A stretch of 64,000 bases of DNA from Talinum fruticosum. Its lineage: Eukaryota > Streptophyta > Magnoliopsida > Caryophyllales > Talinaceae. The stretch covers positions 806,001 to 870,000 of the forward strand of contig JAITYX010000028.1 in NCBI GenBank assembly GCA_021018815.1, in the 5' to 3' direction. A program made the translations under genes and the position numbers. Shown here in pieces: positions 36,600 through 47,876 of this stretch (its first letter is position 1; each line of letters opens with the position of its first letter). Below the pieces are notes generated by a model, which saw only the letters and a program-made list of their open reading frames with translations, did no database searches and was not told the DNA's origin.

Positions 36600-39500
36600 C
36601 AAATTTTTCAAGTTACGTTAAAATACATTAAATAAGGTTGAATGGCGATTTTAATAATTACTTTTATTTTAGAAATTATTTTCAGAAATCTCAGGACATT
36701 ATTTCACAATAAAACTAAAAACAAATTACGTTAAAATACATTAAATTGATTCTATCATGAGGCTTTAGGGCCAAACCGGTGTGAAAACACCAATTTGGAC
36801 CAAAGCCTCATCCATCGACCACTCGACATTAATGAAAGCCAACACTTGTGTGGTCAACGGCACGGCCGGGGCCGTGGCCGAGGTGGTCAGCCTCAACCTC
36901 TGGCCTGGTCGGCAAATCCAGAAAACTCCTTTTTTTAATTCTTAGTCGAAATAACCGAGAAGTAGATTAAAAGAAATAAATCGAAAACAAAAGTCGCCGA
37001 TCGGTTTTAGGAATAAAAACTAACAAAAATAAAATAAAATAAAACTCTTCCAATCTTAGTATTGGAAAACTAAGCTTGGAAGAGGTTAAAAATTGACTCC
37101 ACTCGGTCTAGAACCGTAACGCCCTCAATAGGTAATCAAATAAATAAATAATTTATTATTATCATCAGCGGAAGACTGGTAAAATTTGGAGACGTTATCG
37201 TCGTTTTCAAAATGAAAATAAGGCAAATTCATTTGAGTAAATCAATTATTCAAACATGTATAAAAATTTATATAACAATTCAACCCAAAATTTTTTCACG
37301 TGAAAATACAATTGGTAAAACACCGAGGATCAGCTGGAGAGGAACCGTGACCCAAGAGAGCAAGAGAGAGACTAGCGGTATGGAGTCAAGACGAACAGTC
37401 ATACATCACTTCAACTCGACCAGCTTCATCTTTTTTTCTTCCCTTTTAACTTTATGCGTGAGTGTAAATAATCTTCCTTGTGCTCTACTTCCTAAAAATT
37501 TTAAAACAAAAAATAATAAAAGTGTGAGCTAGAAGCTCAATACGTTACCCTTATAAAATAAAATTATAAAGTGTGTGTTATTAAATACATGCTTATCTTG
37601 AATCATTTTTCTTGAATAAACGAGTATGCAAACTTGACAATTGCTGATTCACTTTTTGATTTAGCCAAACTTAGGACCCGTCTCGTGAAACAATCAATCA
37701 AGTCAATTTGGAATCCGACTCCTAGGTTTATTGAACCATGCGGCGATCAATTGTGAACAATTGAACGTTTAATGATTCCGTGAACAATAAACGTTTAACG
37801 GTTTTGTGAACAATTGAACAATTACTGGTTCCGTGAACAATCGAACGATTAATGGTTCTATGAACAATTAAACGATTAACGATTAAATACTACGCTAGCG
37901 AGCAACGTTGTCCAGGCGTCCCGGATAAACCATTTACCATTATGATTACGATTATGATTATATTTTATCATAGATCATCATAACGATTAATGGGTACTTT
38001 GCATGGCCAAATCATGATGAACTGTTAAAAACTCTATCAATGTTGAAAAACTTTTACTTTTAATATAAAGATATAAGCAAATAACGTACCTTGCAACCAC
38101 TTCGATTGTTGATTATTCCTGTAACACTACTCCAATTCGATTTCTTTTTGTGTATGCACAATTCCAATTTGGTTTCTGTTCGCTTAAAGGAATCCGATTC
38201 TATCAATTACTTTGTCTTTAGCATATTTACATCCATTCTTGGAGAAATTTCTACTTTCCGATTTACTTTTCATATTATTTTCATTTGATTTTTACAAATT
38301 CAACATGAACTATTAAGGATATAATCCGAATTCGTATAGGGTAATCAATAGGTTTCTTTTCTCACTCCATGATCGAGTTATATTCAATAGTACTTATTCC
38401 AAAAATCACCACCATTTCATTTTATCGATTCAATTCAATTTAACTACATTAATCACTTCTTCTATCAAGATCCAATTATTAACTATAATAATTTAAAATA
38501 CGGAATACTATAATCGCTTCAATTTTCTCTCTCAACCTAAGTCATATTGTATAACTTGCTAATTTAATCCTTTCACACCAATAATCAATATCTCACGTTC
38601 ACATTTCCGCTATTAGAACCCACTTTTGTACATAATTCTCCCAATTTAGTATAGACGCTCACACCCAAACATTTTGTTTTTCTTTTCCTTTTAAACAAAA
38701 TTTTCATTTTTGTTTTCATAGACTTTTCTGTTCTCAATCGGCTATAAAACTCTAATACATTTACATTGTAACGATAGTTTCAGTTAAACAATTCAATACG
38801 GACCCCGACTATCGAGGAGAACCCAATATGGTTAGTTCTAATAGCAGACATTTATAAGCGATTAACAGTAAATGATCAACATTTTAGTAAAACAAGTGAA
38901 TATTTAAACATTTTGAAAGGAACAGGGTGTAATGTACCTTAGATAGTTGTTTATTTTCCTCTAAATATCGTTTTCGTTATTTTTTCGATCATGTTGTTCC
39001 CATCGATTTTCTGTTTTCAAGAAGTTAGATTTTTATCATATTCTCATACATTTTTTTTATTTCCGTTAAACCCTTACATTCGGTTTCTTTTAATTTCTCA
39101 CTTGCCGTTCAAAATCCATTCGATCTTCAAATTTTCAGAATTTTATAAAGATCTATTTTCATCCATGCTCAACTTGATTCAACATTCTAAGTTTCTTTCA
39201 ATCCTTACCTCTCTTTAAATAATATAAAAACTTTCTTTAAGATCATTACTCACTTAGTCATTCATGTCTCATTATAATATAAGCATTTACAGGCTTATTT
39301 TTCACCTCATCAAAACTCACTTCAAACAAGATCTCCATTAATTCCGATAAAACCTTCAACTTCATAGGTAATTTACATTTATTTCATATCTTTTACCCAA
39401 AACTTTGCATACCCAGTTTCCATTTAATTTACACACATTAATATACCTCCATACTCTATTAAATTTCCTCATTTCAAATTGATTCACTCTTGCTTCACTA

Positions 39501-42050
39501 AACCAAGATTCAACTACATTAATTTGCTCAAGTTTAGCTCACATACGCAAATAAATTCAATATTCCATCAATCTCCAATTACACATCCTTGCAAGCAACT
39601 CACAACAACATACATGTTTGTATTCCAATCATCCTCAATATCTTTCTTCCAATTCTTCCACAACATTCATATTCATATAAAAGTTAAACAAGTATATTCA
39701 CAATTATAAATAAACCTAGATCAATTTCTAATTTCATATCAACACATATTAAACCCTAAATCCAATTTCATTTTCTCCCAAGATTCTTTCAATTCTACCA
39801 CAACCAAGTTACAACTCGGATTAACTTGTCTAATTCTTCAATTACAACATAAATTCGTAATATAAATTTTCTTAGAAATGGAGAAATAGAGCTATACCTC
39901 AAAGGGGGTTTAGAAGTGAAATTGGTTGGTGGAAGATCCGGTGGTGGAGTTAGGTGGTTGGACGTCGGCGTCGGCGTCGGACACCGGTGGCTAGGCCCGC
40001 CCAAGCAGCAGCAGGGGCGGGACAACCAAGTGCTTGGTGCAGAACGGAGCGAAGAGGAGAGAGAAAAAGGTGTTGAAGGCATCACGGTGGCCGCTGAGCG
40101 CCGACGGCGGTTGGGTGGTGGCTGTAGGGGTCGCCGAAGGCTGGCCGACGATGGCTTGCAGGACCGGTGGGTTGGGAGAGAAGAAGGAGAGGTGAGAGAG
40201 GAATGAAGATGATTGTGTTAGCTTAGTTTGCAAACCCTTCCCCTCCTCTTTACTCGATACATCACGATCCTTCCGGCAATCCCCTCTTTTTTTTTTTTTT
40301 TTTTTTTTTGTCTTCTAAACTCTATTATCTTCTTATCTTCTTACTATTAATTTTACCACATGGTTAAATATTTAACCACACATTTGGCCCATTTTTATTT
40401 GCTTATATACATATATTTTCTAAATTTTTTTATTTACTTATTATTTATTTATAAATAAATCGTGTTCGAGACACAATTTTTATACTATTTGAGTGTAAAA
40501 TGGTACGAATTACCCATTATTATTTGCGATTATCAAATTTGTTCACATTATTTATTTCAGTTTTAATTTTTGAGCGGCTTACTGCGCTTAAACAATATTA
40601 AAATGATACAATACGAATTTAAAGTAATTAAGTACAATTAAGTTTCGGGGTATTACAAGAACCGAGAATCAAATTTGGGGGCGAGGGTGCAAAACGTAGG
40701 GATAAGCCCTTCCGTTCCACCCGTCAAACGACGACCTTTATTAATTTGAGTAGTGAATTTAAATAACATATTAAACACAAGCACACAACACAAGAACCAA
40801 GAATCAAATTTGGGGGCGAGGGTGCAAAACATGCTATCGAAAGCAAATAAAAGCAAATATGAAAAGCTATAAATGAAAGTGATAAAGAAAGAAAAGAAAA
40901 GCGAAAAGAAACGAAAGCGAGAAATAAAAGTTACATCGGGCGGGGAGGAATTAAATGCAATACAACTTTTCTCCACAATACGGAAAGCGAGAAAATATAA
41001 AATGAATAAACCGTCGTGAAGGCCGAATTGGTGCCCTCAGGTTGTCCCACTCGCTGATATGGATCTCGGATCTGGATCCGACAATGTGATAGTGGTGAAT
41101 TGAGAGTGGCTTTTTGCGAGTTTTTATGGAAATGAATAAGAGGATGCGTGGGAAATTAGAAAGATCAATCGAAAAGAAATCAAGAGATCGGAATAACTGA
41201 ATATTCGGTAGCTCTTAGTCAAAATTCAGCGGTGTAATGTTTAGGGGAAAGACTTTCTTTAGTTAGTTCAGCGACGATGACACTTAGGAAAGAAGTCGTT
41301 TCAACTTAGTGTTGGGCAGCTTAATGCCTAGGAAAAGTCATCTTTGAAATAAGAGCCTAAACTCTCTATTTAGAGGCAAAGGCTAGATCACAAAATGACC
41401 TAAGGTTAGGATTTAATCAGCCGTCCAAAGCTAAACCTGAACCAGTTGCAAAATCACAAAAATCGGTCCAAAAATCAAAGGATAGAATCGGATCCCGGAT
41501 GGGCGGCGCCAGCCAAAACGACATCGTTTTGGGTCCTCCAACTTCTTCCGTGTTGTGGCGAGACTCGGGAAAAATGCAGCGTTTTAGGTGAAATGAAACC
41601 CGGTGCGCGACACCGGACATAATCGTCGTCCTTTTGAGGAAGTAAGCTCGTGTCTCGGTGGACTATTTTGGAGCAAAACGCAGCGTTTTGATGCTTTTCA
41701 TCACGAAACGCGGCGACGAACACAACGTCATTTTGATGTCTTCGACTTCGTGTTTGGGTTGGACGCTGGTGGTGAAATGGGGTGATTTGAGCTCGGAATC
41801 TCCCTCTATACGGCACCGGACTTCCATTGACTCTAGAGGTTTGACTCGAGGCTTCGACCGTCCGAAAGAAAAGGATTTTTGGACCGACCCAAGGCAAAAG
41901 GCTATTTATTTGGTGCTAAAGGGTTTTTGTGGTTTATCGGCTTTCATCGTACCAATCAAATACCGTCCATGATCCAATCCTCAAATAGGACTCAGTATTT
42001 CACCATCGGGCCGATAAAAAATACAAGAATAAAAGACATAAGGGATGACA
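36600..42050 (-). repeat. Family A LTR-like repeat, minus copy
   Basis: Minus-strand sequence from 42050 (TGTCATCCCTTATG) is colinear with the plus copy at 51676: shared blocks include GATAAACCACAAA, the TATA region (degraded TCTAAATAG near 41368), GGCCTTCACGACGGTT-like sequence, the CACCCTCGCCCC block and CACCAAT...GGCCCTAAAGCCT near 36760. It interrupts the RRM-DUF4283 pseudogene and is itself interrupted by the 3.5-kb solo LTR. The left limit is uncertain by about 20 bp and no clean duplication is seen. A block of about 37 bp (40658 and 40791) is duplicated 133 bp apart. Confidence 0.68.
37115..40657. repeat. 3.5-kb solo LTR with perfect AGAAC duplication
   Basis: Left end CGTAACGCCC (TG mutated to CG), right end TATTACA, flanked on both sides by AGAAC (37110-37114 and 40658-40662). 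It has the same build as the LTR at 32877: GCGGAAG near the left end, AT-rich centre, a GC-rich block (39900-40200) before an AT-rich tail, and a poly-T at 40288-40310. The family A copy at 51676 shows the empty site around 53005-53020. ORFs up to 107 codons inside have no recognisable family and are not called. Confidence 0.82.
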
Positions 42051-42976
42051 CGTTTTAGGTGTCTATTATCATTGCCTTAGATGCCTATACTTGATTTATC
42101 TCTTTGGATGCCTTAAAAGCAATTGTGGACACCTTATCTATGGGAAAAATTGAAGAAGAGTTGATATTTTGGGTTAATGACCCCGGCTACGAAATTATAA
42201 TTCTAGAAGTCTTTGTTCATAGTCAAATTTACAAGACTAAAGCATCCTTATTCTTTCCAAATTATGATGAAGATGAGGAAGAGGATGTTAACGAGTTTGA
42301 TAGTGCAAAGGCGGATGGCCAACCTTTTGAGCACAACAACAACTTTGAATCCTCTCAAAACATGGAGGTGGTTCAAGAAAGTGATCTTGGTCATGGTAAT
42401 CGAGAGGCACCAGAACAGGAGCCCCCTCTCAAGGGTCCTTTAGCAAAAACTTAAGTTATGTATTGGTTGTTAATGCTACCCATCCCAAAAAATGAGTAGA
42501 TGAAGCACTTGATCGGGAAATGAAAAGGTCATGCAGTAGCTGTACTTGGTCTAATGTGGTGTTTGGTAAGATGCAACCTCGCTATTGTGGAGGATTCTTG
42601 ATCGCAAGAAGCTCGTGATGCATGGCGAGTAACTAAGGCGATTGGAATTAGAGTGTTTGGTGACGAGCAAGTGATTATCAACGGAATCATGAACAATATG
42701 AGAAGTACATACTAATATTTGAATCTTCTAATTTGGTGACTTGCTTATTTTAGGGGTTTGGTTGGCTTCAAAGGGGTGTTTCTTTTTTGAGTCGACTATA
42801 TGTGTTGGTGGTTCTCCATGAACTGTCTCATGCTTTGGTTAAGATTTAATTGGGTTGTTTGCCTGTCTTTAGGATGTTTAGCTAGGGGTTGGATGTTGGG
42901 TTCCTAATGTATTATTTTTGTTCCTTTTTTTACATGGTTATTATATTGGCTATCATCTTAATGAAAAAAAAAAACA

Positions 42977-43202
42977 GGAACTTCCCCTTTGATTCAAGGG
43001 ATATTTTTGATTTATAACATGTGACTAATCATGTCCATGGTGAAATATTTATAAGCCATATATTTTTCTTTCTTGATGTAAAAGTTATAAAAATTAGTTT
43101 GGGTTAGAGACCCATTTAGGAAAGGAGGGGAAAACAGCTACCATGGTACTATTAAATGGGGAGGAAGGAAAAAAATATTAGATGAAGAGTAATGTAAATA
43201 TA
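42977..43202. other. Unassigned AT-rich spacer
   Basis: Short AT-rich sequence after the LINE poly(A) tract. I see no coding, repeat or regulatory signal. Confidence 0.5.
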
Positions 43203-43503
43203 GGCTATGTTTGACAAATTACTTTTTCAATGACTTTGAGGAGTTTTGTCTTTTTGTCTCCATTAAAAAATTATTTAGGTATTTGATAAGTTGACCTTTT
43301 ATAATAATTTTTTATCTCTAAAGAGTTATTTTTAAAAAGCTACTTTGAATAACTTTTTGTGATTGGTGTTTTACACATTGACTTTTTGTCTCGTATCTTT
43401 TTCGGATGTAACTAATTTTACCAAATAACTTTTCATATGAACAACTAACTAAAATAATTAATCTAATCCACCAATAACTAATAATTGATTGCCAAATAGG
43501 ATC
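43203..43503. mobile_element. Possible small MITE
   Basis: Left GGCTATGTTTGACAA and right (other strand) GATCCTATTTGGCAA are imperfect inverted ends (9 of 15), flanked by ATA on both sides. AACTTTTT/AAAAAGTT blocks pair inside. This resembles Tourist-type MITEs that begin GG...TGTTTG, but the ends are degraded. Confidence 0.42.
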
Positions 43504-43949
43504 ATAAATAATTTCTATATATCTGTCTTCTTGCCATTACTCTTACTTTAGTTGAGTTTCCTTCCCTTCAAACGACCATATATGACATGTTGGCCTTAAC
43601 ATTTATATTTTTGTGATAAACAGTACATACAATAATATTTAATTGTAAGCGATAGCAAAAGTTGTATAAAAAGAAATAATTAGGAGTGATGAGCGATATG
43701 TAAATGCTCTTAGTCGCTAAATAAATAAGCCCATAAAAAACATTAAAATAATTGTTAAAAAATATCAAAGCAATTGTTGAAAATTAAACGATTATTTCTG
43801 AGAAATTGTTTCTATCTTGACAAAAATTACACGTTAAGTTATATTGACTTATTATAATTGATTGATTTTAATTTTATCATTAAATTTTTCTATTTTTATA
43901 GTGATATTTTTTATTTAATTATATAATAATATATTAACGTAAATTTATA
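43504..43949. other. AT-rich intergenic sequence, nothing recognised
   Basis: Strongly AT-rich, with no open frame that resembles a protein and no clear inverted or direct repeat. Confidence 0.5.
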
Positions 43950-43958
43950 TTAATTTTA

Positions 43959-44411
43959 GAATTTTGGATGGGAATAATATGAACTCAGGGGTATTGGCCA
44001 AAAATAATACGACTTTTTTTGTCATGAACAGCACAAACTTTAACACTATTTGACGATTTCAGAACACAATCAAATTTGGGGTCGGAACTCGTCGCAAAGT
44101 TGACGTGTCGAGCGAGTCAAAATTTTGATCTTGTATTTTTAGATTTAATGGCCACATAAGGTACCTTCCCTATGGTGGGGAATTAACTAGGAAAAAAAGT
44201 TTGTTTATGTCACCATTAAACCTAAAAATACAATGTCAACATTTTAACACCTCCCGACACGTCGCCTTTCCGACGTGTTTCAGCCCAAAACTCGGTTGTA
44301 TTATGAAATCGTTAAATAGTGTTAAAGTTCAGTACTGTTCACGACCAAGAAAAAAGTCGTATTATTTTTGCCAATACCCCCAAAATTCATATTATTCCCA
44401 TCCAAAATTCC
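43959..44411. mobile_element. MULE-type foldback MITE with 9-bp duplication
   Basis: Two arms of about 200 bp are near-perfect inverted repeats: the left arm begins GAATTTTGGATGGGAATAAT, and the right arm read on the other strand begins GGAATTTTGGATGGGAATAA. Both flanks are TTAATTTTA (43950-43958 and 44412-44420), a perfect 9-bp duplication as made by Mutator-like transposases. There is no coding sequence; the short loop is near 44150-44215. Confidence 0.85.
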
Positions 44412-44488
44412 TTAATTTTATCTATGTAATTAAAATTATATGTTTTACTTGTTAAAGCATGAGGGAAAAAATTTCAAAACTTATCTTT

Positions 44489-47095
44489 TTTTTTTTACAA
44501 CGAAGACAAACAAATAAAAACAGTTACATGGGTACTCTCTGTTTAGTTCTACGAGTCAAACAGTTACCAACTCGAACATAATCCCTACTTACTTTAACAA
44601 TAGAAACATACATGAAAAAAGATAACAATGTCTTGATAGACCTACATAGAATGAAAGACTCCTTGGAACATTTGACGTCACCACGAATCTCATTGATAAC
44701 CTGTGCAACATCAGTTAGAATTGTTACATGATGATATCCTCTTGAGCGTGCCTCCTCAATTGCGATGTATTCTACTTAAAGGGCATTTTGTAGAAGTTCC
44801 ATCCACGTGCCCTGATGTATAATGGAATTATCTTCAATAAACACCCATGCAGCTCCTGCTCTACTAGTCAGCCTATCCCATGCTCCATCTGTCTAAATAA
44901 TTGTCCCTTCTTTAGATGATGATCCAACCTGGAACACCAAATGTCGATTGGTATCATCACGAGAACAATAATTCATCCCTCCCTTGATCTTCAATACATA
45001 CATTTGCTTCCAAAGTGAGAAGCTTCAAGCCACTTTACGAAGGATATCATGTGGGTTAAGCTTCTTTCCATTGAAGAAAATATCATTCCTCTCTTTCCAT
45101 ATTTCCCATAAGGTGATGATGACATAATTAAATCGGTGATCTTTCCACTTGCTCTTATCTTTGCTGAAGTATTTAATCCAGCCTCTCATCCATTCCTTAA
45201 AATCTGATTCTATTAGCATCTGAATAATCCAACGCTAAATTTCAAAATCTGATGTTAATAGCATATGATTGTCCTTGGTCACTATTAGTGTCAGAAGTTA
45301 AGGCGACGTTAAATCCGACGCTAATTAGTGTCAGATTGTTATGCGATGCTAAATTAATTTAGCGTCGAGGGCTTTAGCGTCAGCTCCTAATCGACGCTCA
45401 ATCAGTTTAGCGCCCGATTTTCTTATATCAGTGTTGGATATTTTTCGACACTAAAAGCCAGTTTTTCTGTAGTGATTGCCATTGAGCGTATTAATACCTA
45501 GCAATCTGTTAGCCCAAATCCTTCTTGAGGATTCACCATCCCAAAACAAGTGTGAAACTGATTCCACTTGACTATTGCAGAAAATACATAAATCATTGAC
45601 ATCCATGCTTTACTTCTCATGATAGAACCCAATGGCAAAGCATTCTGCAGGATTTTCCAACCAAGTAATTTGAACTTGGGCAAGGAATATTAAACGCTCA
45701 GTACACTTTCCAGTCCCTCTTAGACCAATTATCCCTCCTATAATAATCCTCATTTTGTGAAAGAAAAGTGTAACCGATCTTGACCATGAATTCACCATCT
45801 TTCGCATACTTCCAAAAATATGATCTTCCTCACCCACTCGGATTGGTTGAGCTAAGATAGAATTAGCTATCTCCTAGTGAAAGATATTTCTCACTTTTCC
45901 CACATTCCAATGGTGAGAGCTATTATCTATTAGCGTGGCGACCTTTTTCCCCCTTATGCTCAAGCTGAATGCGATCATTCTTAAACTTAAGTCCATCAAC
46001 ATAAAGCCAAGAATCTCTCCCAATAATAATCTTGTTTCCTTTCCCCACTTTCCACATAAGACTTTCTTTGAAACATTGTACCGAGTGGCATAACCCTTTC
46101 TAGCCCCATCAGGTGTTATTTTTTCTAGTTCCCTGCCGTAAAGCATGAATTGGAGAGCTAATTCCGTATTTCGCTTTATAAAGCTTAGCAAGAAGAAGAT
46201 CTTCATTTTTATATAGCCTCCAAGCTTGCTTCATTATAATAGGGCCTTGTTGAGTCGAGAGACCTCTCTTATACGCAAACCCCCAAGAGACTTAGGCTAG
46301 AACAACACCTCCTTCCTTATCCAGTGTCCTTTTCCTCTGCCCGGCTTATTTCCCCAAAAAAAGGCCACCATCAGTGAGTTAATGAGGGCGATAGTTCTGG
46401 AAGGGATTTTGAACAGTCCCAGTATATGTTGATTGAGGGAAACTAGTACAACATTAATTAAAATAAGCTTCCTTTCCATGGATAGAAGGTCCATTTTTCC
46501 GACCTTAAACCCTCTTCTAGATTCTGTCAATCAGAAATTGAAAGTGGGATACCTTAGCTGCCGGGATGATAGGGGAAGTACCCAAATTCTTATCAAATTC
46601 GTCCACAATGTTGAAACTAAATAGCAGCTTAAAACCTTGAGCTTCATCTTCAGAAATATTCTTAGAAAGCATGATGACTGACTTCTCACAGTTGATCATT
46701 TGTCCTGAAATTTCACAAGAATTGTTCAAAATGTTCTTACGATTGATAATCAAATTTAAGTTAGTCTCCGAAAAAAAGTGCATCATCTGCAAAGAACATG
46801 TGTGATACATGGGGTGCACCTCTTGTTATGTGAATGCCTTTAATTTTACCCGATCGCCGACCTTCATTCAAAACTTCGATAGGGTCTCATAGCAAGAAGG
46901 AAGAGATATGGCGAGAGCGGATCGCCTGCCGGAGACCCACTCTTGGTATTATGATTTCTGTGGTCTTCCTATTAAATAATACATTGTATCGAATTGTGGT
47001 AACACATTTTATGATAAGACTTGCCTACTTCAAAGGAAAGCCAATTTTAAGCAGAATGGCATGAAAAAAAACCCCATTTGACCCTATCATATTCC
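44489..47095 (-). mobile_element. 5'-truncated L1-type LINE: reverse transcriptase end, zinc-binding, RNase H
   Basis: Read leftward: EYDRVKWGFF...AILLKIGFPLK (RT palm, from 47090), RVGLRQAIRSRHISSFLL, PHVSHMFFADDALFFF-like FADD motif (near 46790), SGQMINCEKSVIML (46690-46730), MERKLILINVVLVSLNQHIL (near 46430-46480), a zf-RVT-like region (45498-45840) with KFKLLGWKILQNALPLGSIM, LWEIWKERNDIFFNGKK, then an RNase H-like end with EEARSRGYHHVTILTDVAQV (44690-44770). The poly(A) tail on the minus strand is at 44489-44499. A 5' truncation is typical of LINE insertions. Many stops. Confidence 0.85.
45232..45475 (-). mobile_element. CACTA transposon terminal fragment inside the LINE
   Basis: The right edge on the other strand reads CACTACAGAAAAACTGG, the classic CACTA terminus. 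Next to it are several TTAGCGTCG/GACGCTAA-type repeats, as found in CACTA subterminal regions. No second CACTA terminus is seen at the left side, so this is a fragment. It splits the zinc-binding and RNase H parts of the LINE. Confidence 0.6.
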
Positions 47096-47708
47096 GGAAC
47101 GTATCATTGCAACCAAATATCATACTACCATTAAAACTGTAATCTTGGAGATTACACTTGCCTTATAAGATGAATGTGTTGACTTTTAACTTGAACCTGG
47201 AAAATTCCCATATATACAACTGGATAGCACTGTCATTAGGCGAGATCCCGAGAGAAAACCCACACGAAATAAAAAGGGAAAAGGGAAATCAGAGTTAACT
47301 TGTGAGTGACTAGACAAGGTCACGTGCGAGGCTGCCAATTCTACACCCTTCCCAATCTTATCACACTCATCACAAGTACCAAGACCCAGGGTCCAGATTT
47401 TCTAACCCCAAAAGAAAAAGAAAAAACAAAATACGTGAATTTTCTTTTCAAAATAATAATTTCTTTAATTACTTTTTATAAAATTATCTATTTTCTTACA
47501 ATTCTAATGACCGATCTGTTAATTTAATTTTTTTATTAATTTTTTTATTTTTTTTATTTTTTCATTAACTTTTCTTATTTCTAATAAAATTCTTATCGAT
47601 TATAGTGATAATCCGAAACGTCAGTTAATATAAAAAAATGAAAGGAGCAAAACACTAGGGGTAAATTCGGGAACTTACTACTTTTGATTTTGGCAATAAC
47701 ATGTGCCT
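47096..47708. promoter_or_regulatory. Upstream region of the AGPase gene
   Basis: About 600 bp lie between the LINE end and the TATA box of the AGPase gene. A G-box CACGTG sits at 47321-47326, the type of site bound by bZIP and bHLH factors in light- and sugar-responsive plant genes. From 47450 to 47640 the sequence is AT-rich. Nothing else is recognisable. A regulatory role is inferred from position only. Confidence 0.4.
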
Positions 47709-47718
47709 TTATATATAA
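47709..47718 (+). promoter_or_regulatory. TATA box of the AGPase gene
   Basis: TTATATATAA lies 159-168 bp before the start codon. A pyrimidine-rich leader (CACTCTCTC, CCACTCTCTCTCC) fills the space between, typical of plant 5' UTRs. Confidence 0.65.
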
Positions 47719-47876
47719 GATGAATATACTTTGAATGGTTCCTCACTCTCTCATAGCCACTACATTTCCCACTCTCTCTCCTCCAGATTTTTCCCCTTCT
47801 CTCTCTCTTCTCTCCCATCCTCACACTCGCCCCGGAAGCATTAGCATTTGCATCTGTGTTCCTTGGGTGAGAAAAC

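Larger units (their letters stand above)
32827..42976 (+). pseudogene. RRM-DUF4283 LINE ORF1-like pseudogene, split by LTR insertions
   Basis: Coding pieces are 32827-32876, 35709-36580 and about 42051-42720. The first two together form an RRM start (EIQIEFKIYVDN before the break, then DNFGLKGIFSKIGVVLDAYI and RRFGSVSFSS, RNP1-like). DUF4283 follows with FLMRLKTKNLGKYVDFLLNW and GVPPHTWSKENFEVILDKWE. The last piece has an acidic stretch and AWRVTKAIGIRVFGDEQVI. A poly(A) tract at 42963-42973 marks the 3' end. The family is known from plant LINEs. No RT follows, so ORF2 is gone. Stops and a poly-T expansion (36059-36070) occur. Confidence 0.72.

Noticed and set aside
39795..40233. Overlapping ORFs of 80-96 codons on both strands in the 3.5-kb LTR (and 34776-35143 in the 2.8-kb LTR)
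   Set aside because: GC-rich low-complexity sequence open in several frames; no conservation between the two related LTRs in any one frame.
41475..41897. 140-codon minus ORF inside the family A repeat
   Set aside because: It is not conserved in frame in the plus copy at 51676 and has no recognisable domain; it looks like a chance open frame in GC-richer LTR sequence.
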